DNA of 37,860 bases. It comes from an uncultured Woeseiaceae bacterium. GTDB lineage: Bacteria > Pseudomonadota > Gammaproteobacteria > Steroidobacterales > Woeseiaceae. The notes under the pieces were generated by a model. It saw only the letters and a program-made list of their open reading frames with translations. It made no database searches and was not told the DNA's origin. Shown here piece after piece: positions 26,651-34,201 of this stretch. The translations under genes were made by a program, and so were the position numbers. Positions within the stretch are counted from its first letter, which is position 1; each line of letters begins with the position of its first letter. The DNA lies in the NCBI GenBank assembly GCA_947259145.1, contig CAMYLB010000309.1, positions 1-37,860 on the forward strand, in the 5' to 3' direction.

Positions 26651-27159
26651 TGTGATACCTCAACGAGCCTGTTGATCTCGCCTTCGTCGGCCAGGGTCAG
26701 GACGATTTCAACTGCGCGTGGCAAACTGGTGTTCGGCCCTCCCTGGCCCGACAGTGGCGGCCATTGGTCAGTCCATTCATCCGGCGGCTGCAGGAAACGG
26801 AATGTCAGGCTTTCGACATCCTCGAGCATGACCGTCGCCAATGGCGTGTTGTTCACCGTTCGGTCGAGGACGTTCCAGTGATAGCGAATCAACTCGCCAT
26901 CTTCGATTCGGTACGCCGTGCGCTGCATCGTGCTGCGCGGCACGCCCGCAGGATTCGGCCAACCGCCGTGGGTCAGTTGCAGGGCGAATTCCGACCCGAA
27001 ACTGGACTGTAGTGCCGGCACCGGTGCGTCGCCGAGTTCGACGCGAACCGGTCGAGGCACGCTTTGCATTAACTCAGTGCTGAGAGCCATCACTCCAAAA
27101 ACAGTGAGCGCGACAAACACTTCAATCAGTGTGAATCCCTTTTGCAGTAGCGGCCTCAA
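26647..27159 (-). CDS. gspJ: Type II secretion system minor pseudopilin J, with an internal in-frame deletion
   Basis: The protein reads QKGFTLIEVFVALTVFGVMAL, a proper prepilin signal, and then continues directly with STELMQSVPRPVRVELGD, GGWPNPAGVPRSTMQR and YHWNVLDRTVNNTPLATVML, all typical of GspJ. In homologues about 35 residues of N-terminal helix and coiled region (down to the ERDL-type segment) lie between these two parts. Here about 33 codons are missing in frame, leaving 170 residues against 195-237. Half the helix that packs in the pseudopilus core is lost. TTG start at 27159 overlaps the gspI stop (TTGA). Deletion real or artefact: see findings. Confidence 0.88.
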   Translation of the reverse strand: MRPLLQKGFTLIEVFVALTVFGVMALSTELMQSVPRPVRVELGDAPVPALQSSFGSEFALQLTHGGWPNPAGVPRSTMQRTAYRIEDGELIRYHWNVLDRTVNNTPLATVMLEDVESLTFRFLQPPDEWTDQWPPLSGQGGPNTSLPRAVEIVLTLADEGEINRLVEVSQ

Positions 27160-27587
27160 CTCGTAGCTCCACTCGAACGTAAGCCGCGGCTCCAGATCTG
27201 GTTGGCCCGGCCGACAGGCATGGGTTCGCCAATGAAACCCGTCACAGTTCGGATGTTGTACTCGCTTCCTGCATGCGATACCGAAACATCGAGGCGGTAA
27301 AACCCTTCGATACCTGTTTCGGAAATTACGGCGCGCCATGACCATTGACTATTGGCATAGTCGACTTCGCCACTGGTTGAACTGACCTCCGGTGTAACAT
27401 TTGCAAGACGCAGTTCTGCGATCTTGTTATGTGCTATCCAACCGGCGTAAGTGCGTTCCCGCATTGAGTTCGCGGCATCGATCATCTGATTCATGCTGGC
27501 CGCGATGGCGGTTAGCGAAAAGGCTACGATCGTGAGCGCTACCATGACCTCGACCAGCGTGAATCCGCGTTGTGTTCTGCAAATCAT
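27156..27587 (-). CDS. gspI: Type II secretion system minor pseudopilin I
   Basis: The 143-residue pseudopilin has prepilin cleavage and helix sequence QRGFTLVEVMVALTIVAFSL. The GspI signature follows: MRERTYAGWIAHNKIAELRL, with W-R and the FYRLDVSVS segment. GspI nucleates the pseudopilus tip with J and K. ATG at 27587 lies 6 bp after the gspH stop. Length is normal. Confidence 0.93.
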   Translation of the reverse strand: MICRTQRGFTLVEVMVALTIVAFSLTAIAASMNQMIDAANSMRERTYAGWIAHNKIAELRLANVTPEVSSTSGEVDYANSQWSWRAVISETGIEGFYRLDVSVSHAGSEYNIRTVTGFIGEPMPVGRANQIWSRGLRSSGATS

Positions 27588-27593
27588 CGCTGC

Positions 27594-28154
27594 TCAGTCG
27601 TCCTGATCCACGAATTCGATGGCACCAAGCACATTGCCGCGCATAACAAGTTGCTGATCGTTGCGTGGGCGTTTGAGGCGTATTTCGAAAGCCGTTGATT
27701 CACCGCTGGAAAAAACAAATAGATGCGGTGCGTAGGTTTCGACCGTGAGAGACATTCCTTCATCGTCCGGGTCCTCGATCAATTTCGGATCGTTCTCGAG
27801 AAGAATGAGTTTGTCTTCGACGTAGAGTTCGAATTCCATGCCCTCAGGTAGTTGCCGCATTCGAAACAGGTCATCGCCCTGTACTTCGCTCCATCGGGAG
27901 TCAAACGGATCAAACTCCACGAAACGGTAGGTCGACGACATCAGCTCAAGCCCGAATTCACGCCCCTGCATAACGGCCTCATCCTGTGCCAGTTCAATCA
28001 ACGTCGCGAGCCGTTTGCGCTCGGTGTCGAGTTCACGGTCATCACCGATAAGATTCATGGACATCAGCGCGACGCCCGAAATAATCGCGATGATGATCAC
28101 GACTACAAGGATCTCGATCAGCGTGAATCCGCGCTCTTTTCGAATCGTTGACAT
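27594..28154 (-). CDS. gspH: Type II secretion system minor pseudopilin H
   Basis: The 186-residue pseudopilin has the cleavage motif and helix ERGFTLIEILVVVIIIAIIS. The GspH segments are RLATLIELAQDEAVMQGREF and STYRFVEFDPFDSRW. GspH links the tip complex to the GspG shaft. ATG start at 28154; 32 bp after the gspG stop. Confidence 0.92.
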   Translation of the reverse strand: MSTIRKERGFTLIEILVVVIIIAIISGVALMSMNLIGDDRELDTERKRLATLIELAQDEAVMQGREFGLELMSSTYRFVEFDPFDSRWSEVQGDDLFRMRQLPEGMEFELYVEDKLILLENDPKLIEDPDDEGMSLTVETYAPHLFVFSSGESTAFEIRLKRPRNDQQLVMRGNVLGAIEFVDQDD

Positions 28155-28186
28155 CAGGGCAGCGGGCCCTTGCTGGCCCTGGAAAC

Positions 28187-28639
28187 CTACTCCGGATCCC
28201 AGTTGCCGATGTCGGCGTCAAGGCCGTCACCGCCGGGGCGGCCGTCGCGGCCAAGCGTATAAATATCAATTTCGCCGTTGTTGCCCGGATTCAGGTACTG
28301 GTAAGGATTCCCCCAAGGGTCTTTCGGCAGGCGATCCAGGTAGCCACCCTGTTTCCAGTTGCGGATACTCGGGTCAGTAGGCTTCGTGGTCAGGGCCTCG
28401 ATCCCCTGTTCCGTTGTCGGGTAGGCAAAATTGTCGAGACGGTAGAATTTCATCGCGTTCTCGATGTTCGATATCTCGGCATTGGCCTTGGTGATTTGCG
28501 CATCGTCGATTCGACCAATGACGTTCGGTGCGACAATAGCGGCAAGAATGCCGATGATGATCACGACGACCATAATCTCGATCAGTGTGAAACCCTGTTG
28601 CCGCGTAACGCGACGCTGTGCCCTGGAATTCTGACTCAA
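28187..28639 (-). CDS. gspG: Type II secretion system major pseudopilin G
   Basis: The major pseudopilin has cleavage site and helix RQQGFTLIEIMVVVIIIGIL. The conserved C-terminal part includes FYRLDNFAYPTTEQGIEALT, LPKDPWGNPYQYLNPG and the calcium-loop region YTLGRDGRPGGDGLDADIG. I prefer the TTG at 28639 (GGAG nine bases upstream) over the GTG at 28684, which lacks a ribosome site; the leader is then 16 residues. It is the first gene of this block. gspC, gspD, gspE and gspF, usually just upstream, are absent, so the T2SS genes are split across the genome. The promoter must lie in the short gap to the divergent rhombosortase. Confidence 0.93.
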   Translation of the reverse strand: MSQNSRAQRRVTRQQGFTLIEIMVVVIIIGILAAIVAPNVIGRIDDAQITKANAEISNIENAMKFYRLDNFAYPTTEQGIEALTTKPTDPSIRNWKQGGYLDRLPKDPWGNPYQYLNPGNNGEIDIYTLGRDGRPGGDGLDADIGNWDPE

Positions 28640-28725
28640 TTGTTGTTGCTCCGAAGCGGTCTCGCCAAGCTGCGGCGGGACCACCTGATTGACTCTTAAT
28701 TAACGTAAACGTCAGTATATCAAAC

Positions 28726-29343
28726 ATGGGGTTAGACAAACTCGATCGAAATCCGGAGGCAGCGCCTGGAGCAGGGCGATGGTTGCTGCCGGTCCTCGTC
28801 CTGCTTATTGCCGTTTTGCTTGCGCTGGGGGGCGAAATGACGCGGCAATGGCTGCGGTTCGACCGTGTGGAAATAGATGCGGGGGAGCTCTGGCGCCTGG
28901 TGACCGGTCATTTCGTGCACCTCGGCTGGTCGCATCTTGCGCTGAATGGCGCGGGGCTGGTCCTGGTCTGGTACCTGGTGGGCGACGCTTTTGACCGGCT
29001 TCGGTGGTTTCTGATTGGTGTCTTCACCGTGATCATAATGGACATCGGTCTCTGGATATTCGATCCGATGCTCATGTGGTACGTCGGTTTGTCGGGGCTG
29101 CTACACGGCATTCTCGCCGCAGGACTCATGGAAAAGCTCAGGAAACCCGACAGGGAGGCCCTCATCCTGATGCTGCTACTGCTCGCCAAACTGGCCTGGG
29201 AGCAGTTCAGCGGACCCCTGCCGGGATCCGAGAGCACGGCCGGCGGCACGGTCGTCGTCGATTCACACCTGTTTGGGGCGCTGGGGGGTGTTGTGGCGGC
29301 GATTTTGCTCCGGATTAGAGTCCGGCACACGGCATCTATATAA
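28726..29343 (+). CDS. rrtA: Rhombosortase-type rhomboid intramembrane protease
   Basis: The 205-residue protein is an almost entirely membrane rhomboid. Key motifs are LVTGHFVHLGWSHLALNGAG, the catalytic serine in YVGLSGLLHGIL and the catalytic histidine in DSHLFGALGG. Small size and these motifs match the rhombosortase branch, which recognises GlyGly-CTERM tails. In known organisms rhombosortase substrates are exported by type II secretion and then cleaved and lipid-modified. The gene is divergent from gspG, with about 40-85 bp between starts, which fits a joint role. Another small rhomboid is the alternative. No GlyGly-CTERM protein is encoded in the window. Confidence 0.82.
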   Translation: MGLDKLDRNPEAAPGAGRWLLPVLVLLIAVLLALGGEMTRQWLRFDRVEIDAGELWRLVTGHFVHLGWSHLALNGAGLVLVWYLVGDAFDRLRWFLIGVFTVIIMDIGLWIFDPMLMWYVGLSGLLHGILAAGLMEKLRKPDREALILMLLLLAKLAWEQFSGPLPGSESTAGGTVVVDSHLFGALGGVVAAILLRIRVRHTASI

Positions 29344-29344
29344 T
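29315..29344 (+). promoter_or_regulatory. Candidate promoter upstream of fabD
   Basis: A perfect -10 box TATAAT lies at 29339-29344, overlapping the rrtA stop codon. The -35 side is poor (TTAGAG at 29315 with 18-bp spacing). It would start transcription about 55 bp before the fabD TTG. Plausible as the promoter of the fab genes because plsX and fabH, normally upstream, are absent here. Confidence 0.4.
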
Positions 29345-29404
29345 CCGCGGCACTCGGCCGGAGTGGGCGGCGCGGGTATTAACGACCAGGCAATGGAGAC
29401 GGTT

Positions 29405-30246
29405 TTGACGATCGCAATGGTATTTCCCGGGCAAGGGTCCCAGTCGCTGGGCATGCAGGCCGATCTGGCAAGCGCGTTTCCGGTCGTCCAGGAGACCTAC
29501 GCTGAGGCGAGTGAGATTCTGGGCTACGACCTTTGGCAGCGGGTTCAGGAGGGTCCTGCCGAACGATTGGGCGAAACCGTCGTAACCCAGCCAGCAATGC
29601 TGGCTGCGGGCACGGCCGCCTACCGGGTCTGGCAGGCCGCAGGCGGCTCACGGCCGGCGCAAATGTCGGGGCACAGCCTGGGGGAGTACACGGCGCTCGT
29701 GTGCGCCGGCGCCGTAGGCTTCGCGGATGCAATGCGCGTGGTCAAACGCCGCTCCGAACTCATGCAGGCAGCCGTACCGGTCGGGATCGGTGCGATGGCC
29801 GCGGTACTCGTCAGGTGGTGATCGCTGGACACGCTACGGCGGTCAGCCAGGCCGTCGCCTACGCGAAGGAGCATGGTGCCCGGCGCGCAATCCTGCTCCC
29901 GGTCAGCGTGCCATCACATTCATCCCTGATGCGCGAGGCTGGCCTATCCCTTGCCGAGACCCTTGCCGCAACCGACTTCACGGCGCCCGAGATTACCGTC
30001 ATCAGTGCCGCGACCGCCGAACCTTACTCCGACGCTGCCGACATACGAAACAAGTTGTCTTTGCAGGTATACAGCCCCGTGCTTTGGGTTCGGACTGTCG
30101 AGGCGATGATAGCGGGCGGTGCAACGTCAATCATTGAATGTGGACCGGGCAAAGTCCTGGCGGGACTGGTTCGTCGCATAGACAAGAACACGCCGGTCAG
30201 CTTTATCGATAATAGTGACAGCCTGCAAAAAGCAATGCAGGGCTAA
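29405..30246 (+). pseudogene. fabD: Malonyl-CoA:ACP transacylase, frameshifted by an internal deletion
   Basis: FabD loads malonyl groups onto ACP for fatty acid synthesis. The first frame starts at TTG 29405 (GGAG seven bases upstream), giving MTIAMVFPGQGSQSLGMQ. It includes the active-site GHSLGEYTALVCAGAV and stops soon after GAMAAVLV. The second frame resumes exactly at QVVIAGHATAVSQAV and continues with VPSHSSLM (catalytic histidine) and ECGPGKVLAGLVRRID to 30246. Compared with E. coli FabD, 29 residues between AAVL and QVVIAG are replaced by 2 bases, an 85-bp loss, which matches the observed frame change. The gene is normally essential, so as written it should be lethal unless a second copy exists. 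This argues for an artefact. Confidence 0.92.
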
Positions 30247-30272
30247 AAACATTCCTAACCGAAGGACAATTC

Positions 30273-31028
30273 ATGAGCCAGCTCTTCAGTACGGACGCCC
30301 TTGACGGCGAAATCGCTTTGGTCACGGGCGCATCACGCGGTATCGGTGCGGCTATTGCCGGGTCGCTCGGCGCGGCAGGTGCCACGGTAATCGGCACAGC
30401 AACGAGTCAGGGCGGTGCCGAGGGAATTTCAAAAGCGCTGGGCGACCAGGGGCGCGGCATCGTCCTCAACGTTGCAGATGAGGAGTCAGTGCAAGCGGCA
30501 CTGAAGGAGCTGCAGGCCAACGAGGGGAACCCGACGATCCTGGTTAATAATGCGGGCATCACGCGCGACAACCTGCTCATGCGTATGAAGCAGGAGGAAT
30601 GGGACGAGGTCATTGCCACCAACCTGACCGGTCTGTACCGCATGAGCAAGGCGTGTCTTCGGGGAATGATGAAAGCGAAGAAAGGTCGCATCATAAGCAT
30701 CGCCTCCGTAATCGCTGTGATGGGTAACGCCGGGCAAGCGAACTACGCTGCGACGAAGTCCGGCATGATCGGCTTTTCGAAATCGTTGGCGCGAGAAATC
30801 GGATCCCGTGGTATTACAGTCAACGTCGTTGCGCCGGGTTTTATCGACACAGACATGACAAAAGTCCTGTCGGAAGAGCAGCGCAGTACGATGTTGGCGC
30901 AGGTGCCGCTGGGTCGACTGGGAGCGGGGGAAGACATAGCCAATGCCGTACTATTTCTGGCATCGGCGGGTGGCGCCTACATCACCGGGGAGACGTTGCA
31001 CGTCAACGGCGGCATGGTGATGGACTAG
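30273..31028 (+). CDS. fabG: 3-oxoacyl-ACP reductase
   Basis: The 251-residue short-chain dehydrogenase reduces 3-oxoacyl-ACP with NADPH in each elongation cycle. It has the cofactor motif TGASRGIGAAIA, NNAGITRDNLLMRMK, the catalytic Ser-Tyr-Lys in SIASVIAVMGNAGQANYAATK, and the C-terminal GGAYITGETLHVNGGMVMD. It lies 26 bp after fabD and before acpP, the normal order. Start ATG after GAAGGA. Intact. Confidence 0.97.
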   Translation: MSQLFSTDALDGEIALVTGASRGIGAAIAGSLGAAGATVIGTATSQGGAEGISKALGDQGRGIVLNVADEESVQAALKELQANEGNPTILVNNAGITRDNLLMRMKQEEWDEVIATNLTGLYRMSKACLRGMMKAKKGRIISIASVIAVMGNAGQANYAATKSGMIGFSKSLAREIGSRGITVNVVAPGFIDTDMTKVLSEEQRSTMLAQVPLGRLGAGEDIANAVLFLASAGGAYITGETLHVNGGMVMD

Positions 31029-31088
31029 GTGTTGCTATTCGGATTGCGGGCCGGGCCCGAATCAGCGTGAATTATCGTTCCGGGCGTG

Positions 31089-31117
31089 TAGATTGCCGTG
31101 AATGATTCACATACAAT
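31089..31117 (+). promoter_or_regulatory. acpP promoter with an embedded operator-like palindrome
   Basis: A -10 box TACAAT lies at 31112-31117 with a weak -35 (TAGATT, 31089-31094, 17-bp spacer). The spacer holds the perfect inverted repeat GTGAAT-G-ATTCAC at 31098-31110, the classic place for a repressor to block RNA polymerase. Predicted transcription would start near 31124, just where a stem-loop-rich leader begins. The palindrome is not one I can assign to FabR, FadR or another named lipid regulator. Confidence 0.5.
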
Positions 31118-31124
31118 AGCCCCC

Positions 31125-31258
31125 CACGACCGGCGCGCTCCTTGAAATATCAAGGGCTTACACTTAATTCGGTCGTGTAAACGGACCAATCAGAGCGCCG
31201 TAAGAGTGGCCTTGTAAGGCCATCCGGACGGAGATATAACGCGGTTTGGGTCCACCGC
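31125..31258 (+). ncRNA. Structured 5-prime leader of acpP (candidate cis-regulatory RNA)
   Basis: Several stem-loops follow one another in the fabG-acpP gap. CACGACCG (31125) pairs with CGGTCGTG (ends 31177) and encloses CCTTGA-AATA-TCAAGG (31140-31155). GTGGCCT-TGTA-AGGCCAT forms a 7-bp hairpin at 31206-31223. GCGGT pairs with ACCGC at 31241-31258. The first stem begins almost exactly at the predicted transcript start. Such 5-prime stems often stabilise abundant mRNAs, and acpP is highly expressed. No known RNA family is recognised, so this is a structure-based candidate. Confidence 0.4.
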
Positions 31259-31295
31259 AAAGGAATATTGAGTCTTCTTGGGAGAAGCAACCACT

Positions 31296-31538
31296 ATGAG
31301 CAGTATTGAAGAACAAGTTAAAGGCATCGTTGCTGAGCAACTCGGGGTTAAAGAAGACGAGGTAACGAACGACGCTTCCTTTGTCGATGATCTTGGCGCG
31401 GACTCGCTCGACACGGTCGAGTTGGTAATGGCCCTTGAAGAGGAATTCGAGACAGAAATTCCCGACGAGGACGCGGAGAAGATCACCACAGTCCAGCAGG
31501 CAATCGACTTCGTAACCGCTCGCCAAAGCAAGGATTAA
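31296..31538 (+). CDS. acpP: Acyl carrier protein
   Basis: The 80-residue, very acidic four-helix protein has the phosphopantetheine attachment serine in [20 protein letters not shown]. It carries growing acyl chains in the cytoplasm. It lies in the normal position between fabG and fabF but is separated from fabG by 267 bp holding its own promoter and leader. GGGAGAAGC precedes the ATG at 31296. Intact. Confidence 0.98.
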   Translation: MSSIEEQVKGIVAEQLGVKEDEVTNDASFVDDLGADSLDTVELVMALEEEFETEIPDEDAEKITTVQQAIDFVTARQSKD

Positions 31539-31620
31539 GCAAGCAGGCGCGGCGTCAATCGTCGCGTCCTCTCTCTTCAGTTCCGAACGACGCTCCTGTC
31601 GTTCAATATCGGACATATCA

Positions 31621-32862
31621 TTGAGCAAACGACGTGTCGTCATAACCGGTATGGGCATTATTTCGCCGGTCGGCAGTCGCCTGGATGACGCATGGAACAG
31701 CGTTTGCGCAGGGGTATCCGGTATTTCGCTGGTTGAGGACTTCGATACGAGCGCCTATCCAACCCGCATCGCGGGCCTGGTGAAAGACTTCAACGTAGAC
31801 GACTACCTTTCTCCGAAAGATCAGCGCAAGAACGATCCGTTTATTCACTACGGCGTGGCCGCAGCGATGAACGCCATTGATGATGCGGGTCTCGAGATCA
31901 GCGCAGAAAACGGCCATAAGATCGGCGTCGCGATGGGCTCTGGCATCGGCGGTATCAAGTTCATCGAAGACAATCACAACAAGATGCTGGCAGGCGGTCC
32001 GCGCAAGGTCTCGCCGTTCTTCATTCCGGGAAGCATCATCAACATGACGTCGGGGCAGGTCAGCATCCTGCAGCATATTACCGGGCCCAATATTTCGATC
32101 GTAACGGCGTGCGCGACATCAACACATTGCATCGGCCTCGCGGCCCGCAGCATCGAGCATGGCGATGCCGAGGTCATGCTCGCCGGCGGCTCTGAATTTG
32201 CAACTACGCCGTTGGCGATGGGCGGTTTTTGTTCTGCGCGGGCGATGTCTACCCGCAACGACGATCCGACCCATGCGAGTCGTCCCTTCGATAGCGGACG
32301 CGATGGCTTCGTGTTGAGTAACGGCGCCGGGTGTGTCGTTCTTGAAGAGCTTGAGTACGCGAAAGCGCGCGGCGCGCAGATCTATGCCGAGCTGATTGGT
32401 TTTGGCATGAGTGGTGACGCCTATCACATCACGCTGCCGCCGGCCGACGGGGAGGGCGCTCGCAAGTGCATGACCGCCGCGTTGCGTGATGCCGGTATCG
32501 ACCCGTCCGACGTTGATTATCTGAATGCCCACGGAACATCCACTCCTGCGGGCGACATCGGCGAAACCGTTGGCATCAAACGAGCATTCGGCGATGCCGC
32601 AAAAACACTGACTGTGAGTTCCACCAAGTCAACCACCGGCCATATGCTCGGCGCCGCCGGAGCGGCCGAAGCGATCTTTTGCGCATTGGCCATCAAGAAC
32701 CAGGTTGTGCCTCCTACAACCAACCTGGAAAATCAGGACCCGGAATGCGACCTCGACTATGTCCCGAATGAGGCACGAGACGCGAAAGTTAGAATCGCCG
32801 TATCGAATTCCTTCGGTTTCGGCGGCACAAACGGAAGCCTGGTACTTCGCGCACTTGATTGA
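31621..32862 (+). CDS. fabF: 3-oxoacyl-ACP synthase II
   Basis: The 413-residue condensing enzyme extends acyl-ACP chains. It has the nucleophile in SIVTACATSTHCIG, catalytic histidines in LNAHGTSTPAGD and TKSTTGHMLGAAGA, and the C-terminal NSFGFGGTNGSLVLR. Start is TTG at 31621, directly before SKRRVVITGMGIISPVG, with no strong ribosome site, so its output may be kept below that of acpP. The 3-prime end overlaps pabB. Intact and of normal length. Confidence 0.97.
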   Translation: MSKRRVVITGMGIISPVGSRLDDAWNSVCAGVSGISLVEDFDTSAYPTRIAGLVKDFNVDDYLSPKDQRKNDPFIHYGVAAAMNAIDDAGLEISAENGHKIGVAMGSGIGGIKFIEDNHNKMLAGGPRKVSPFFIPGSIINMTSGQVSILQHITGPNISIVTACATSTHCIGLAARSIEHGDAEVMLAGGSEFATTPLAMGGFCSARAMSTRNDDPTHASRPFDSGRDGFVLSNGAGCVVLEELEYAKARGAQIYAELIGFGMSGDAYHITLPPADGEGARKCMTAALRDAGIDPSDVDYLNAHGTSTPAGDIGETVGIKRAFGDAAKTLTVSSTKSTTGHMLGAAGAAEAIFCALAIKNQVVPPTTNLENQDPECDLDYVPNEARDAKVRIAVSNSFGFGGTNGSLVLRALD

Positions 32863-34201
32863 ATCTTTCAGTGCGATTGCCGGTCCTGGCCACCTGCGAC
32901 AACTTCATCGCGAACATCCGTCGCGCTATCCGTTCCTGTTACAAAGTACATCAAACAGTGGCTCGCTGGGTCGCTTCGATATCCTGTTTGCATTTCCTGG
33001 ACACACCCTCGAACTCGCACAATCGGGCGAACTGCGGGGTCCCGAAGCTCTACCTGGCCTTTCATTTCTCGATGCGCTTGATCGGTGGTGGTCGACCGAG
33101 CGAGCGCCATCCGAGAGGGCTCCACTGCCGTTTTGCGGCGGTTGGTTTGTCTATCTCGGCTACGAACTGGCTGGCGAAATTGAACCAGCCCTGCAGCTGC
33201 TGCCGGATCCGGTTCTGCCCAAAGCATTTGCGGTGCGATGTCCCACAGCACTGGTTTTCGATCACGAACAAGGCGCTTGCCATTTAGTTAGCGAGTCCCT
33301 TGAATACCAGGACCGCCTGCAGTTGCAGAAAGATGTTGAGGCAGTTCGCAAGCAGCGGCGCTTGCCGAACAAGATCATCAAATCCGTGCACGAGGAAGAA
33401 CCGCACTTATATACCGATGCTGTAATGAAAGCTCAGGACTATATCTCGGCCGGCGATATCTACCAGGCGAACTTGTCCCGGCAATGGTCGGCCACGGTGT
33501 CGAGGCAAGTGAGCGGCAGCGATATCTATGCGTCTCTCTGCCACACCAGCCCGGCACCGTTCGCCGGAATAGCCCGTTGGCAGGGCGTCGAAATCATTTC
33601 TTCATCGCCGGAGAGACTGTTAAGTATTCGAGATGGAATGGCTGCCACCCGACCCATTGCCGGCACGCGACCCCGTTCCGAGAACGATGCGCGTGACAGT
33701 ACACTGTCGGCTGAGCTGTTTTCTCATCCCAAAGAACTCGCAGAACATGTCATGCTCATTGATCTGGAACGTAACGACCTGGGGCGGGTTTGCGACGCTG
33801 GATCCGTCGAGGTGGACGAGATGATGGTGCTGGAAAGCTATTCGCACGTTCATCATATTGTCTCCAACGTCAAAGGCCGGTTGCGTGACGATGTAAAGCC
33901 CGGTCAGGCTATTGCTGCGGTCTTTCCGGGAGGAACTATCACAGGTTGTCCCAAGGTGCGCTGTATGCAGATTATTGCCGAACTTGAGCAGGGGCCGCGA
34001 GGCGCATACACAGGCTCATTCGGTTACCTCAATCGTGACGGTAGCCTGGACCTCAATATATTGATCCGCACAATAGTGAAGCAGGGTAATGAACTCACGA
34101 TTCGCGCGGGGGCCGGCATCGTTGCTGATTCGGATCCTGACGCTGAACTCGAGGAGACCCGTGCCAAAGCAAAGGGCATGTTGAAGGCGTTGGGTCGATG
34201 A
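32855..34201 (+). CDS. pabB: Aminodeoxychorismate synthase component I (PIAGT type)
   Basis: PabB converts chorismate, with ammonia from PabA, to 4-amino-4-deoxychorismate for folate. I place the start at TTG 32855, overlapping the fabF stop by 8 bp. This gives 448 residues, close to the 453 of E. coli PabB; the ORF track start would overlap fabF by 158 bp. Conserved blocks are AGDIYQANLSRQW, SSSPERLLS, HVMLIDLERNDLGRV, VFPGGTITGCPKVRCMQII and GIVADSDPDAELEETRAKA. The active-site motif reads RPIAGTRPR, not the PIKGT of E. coli PabB. The next gene, pabC, supports PabB rather than TrpE. Start codon uncertain. Confidence 0.9.
   Translation: MIESFSAIAGPGHLRQLHREHPSRYPFLLQSTSNSGSLGRFDILFAFPGHTLELAQSGELRGPEALPGLSFLDALDRWWSTERAPSERAPLPFCGGWFVYLGYELAGEIEPALQLLPDPVLPKAFAVRCPTALVFDHEQGACHLVSESLEYQDRLQLQKDVEAVRKQRRLPNKIIKSVHEEEPHLYTDAVMKAQDYISAGDIYQANLSRQWSATVSRQVSGSDIYASLCHTSPAPFAGIARWQGVEIISSSPERLLSIRDGMAATRPIAGTRPRSENDARDSTLSAELFSHPKELAEHVMLIDLERNDLGRVCDAGSVEVDEMMVLESYSHVHHIVSNVKGRLRDDVKPGQAIAAVFPGGTITGCPKVRCMQIIAELEQGPRGAYTGSFGYLNRDGSLDLNILIRTIVKQGNELTIRAGAGIVADSDPDAELEETRAKAKGMLKALGR

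Noticed and set aside
29533-30246. Independent 237-residue protein from the fabD second frame
   Set aside because: Only the part from QVVIAGHA onward resembles a protein family (FabD); the N-terminal part is out-of-frame fabD.
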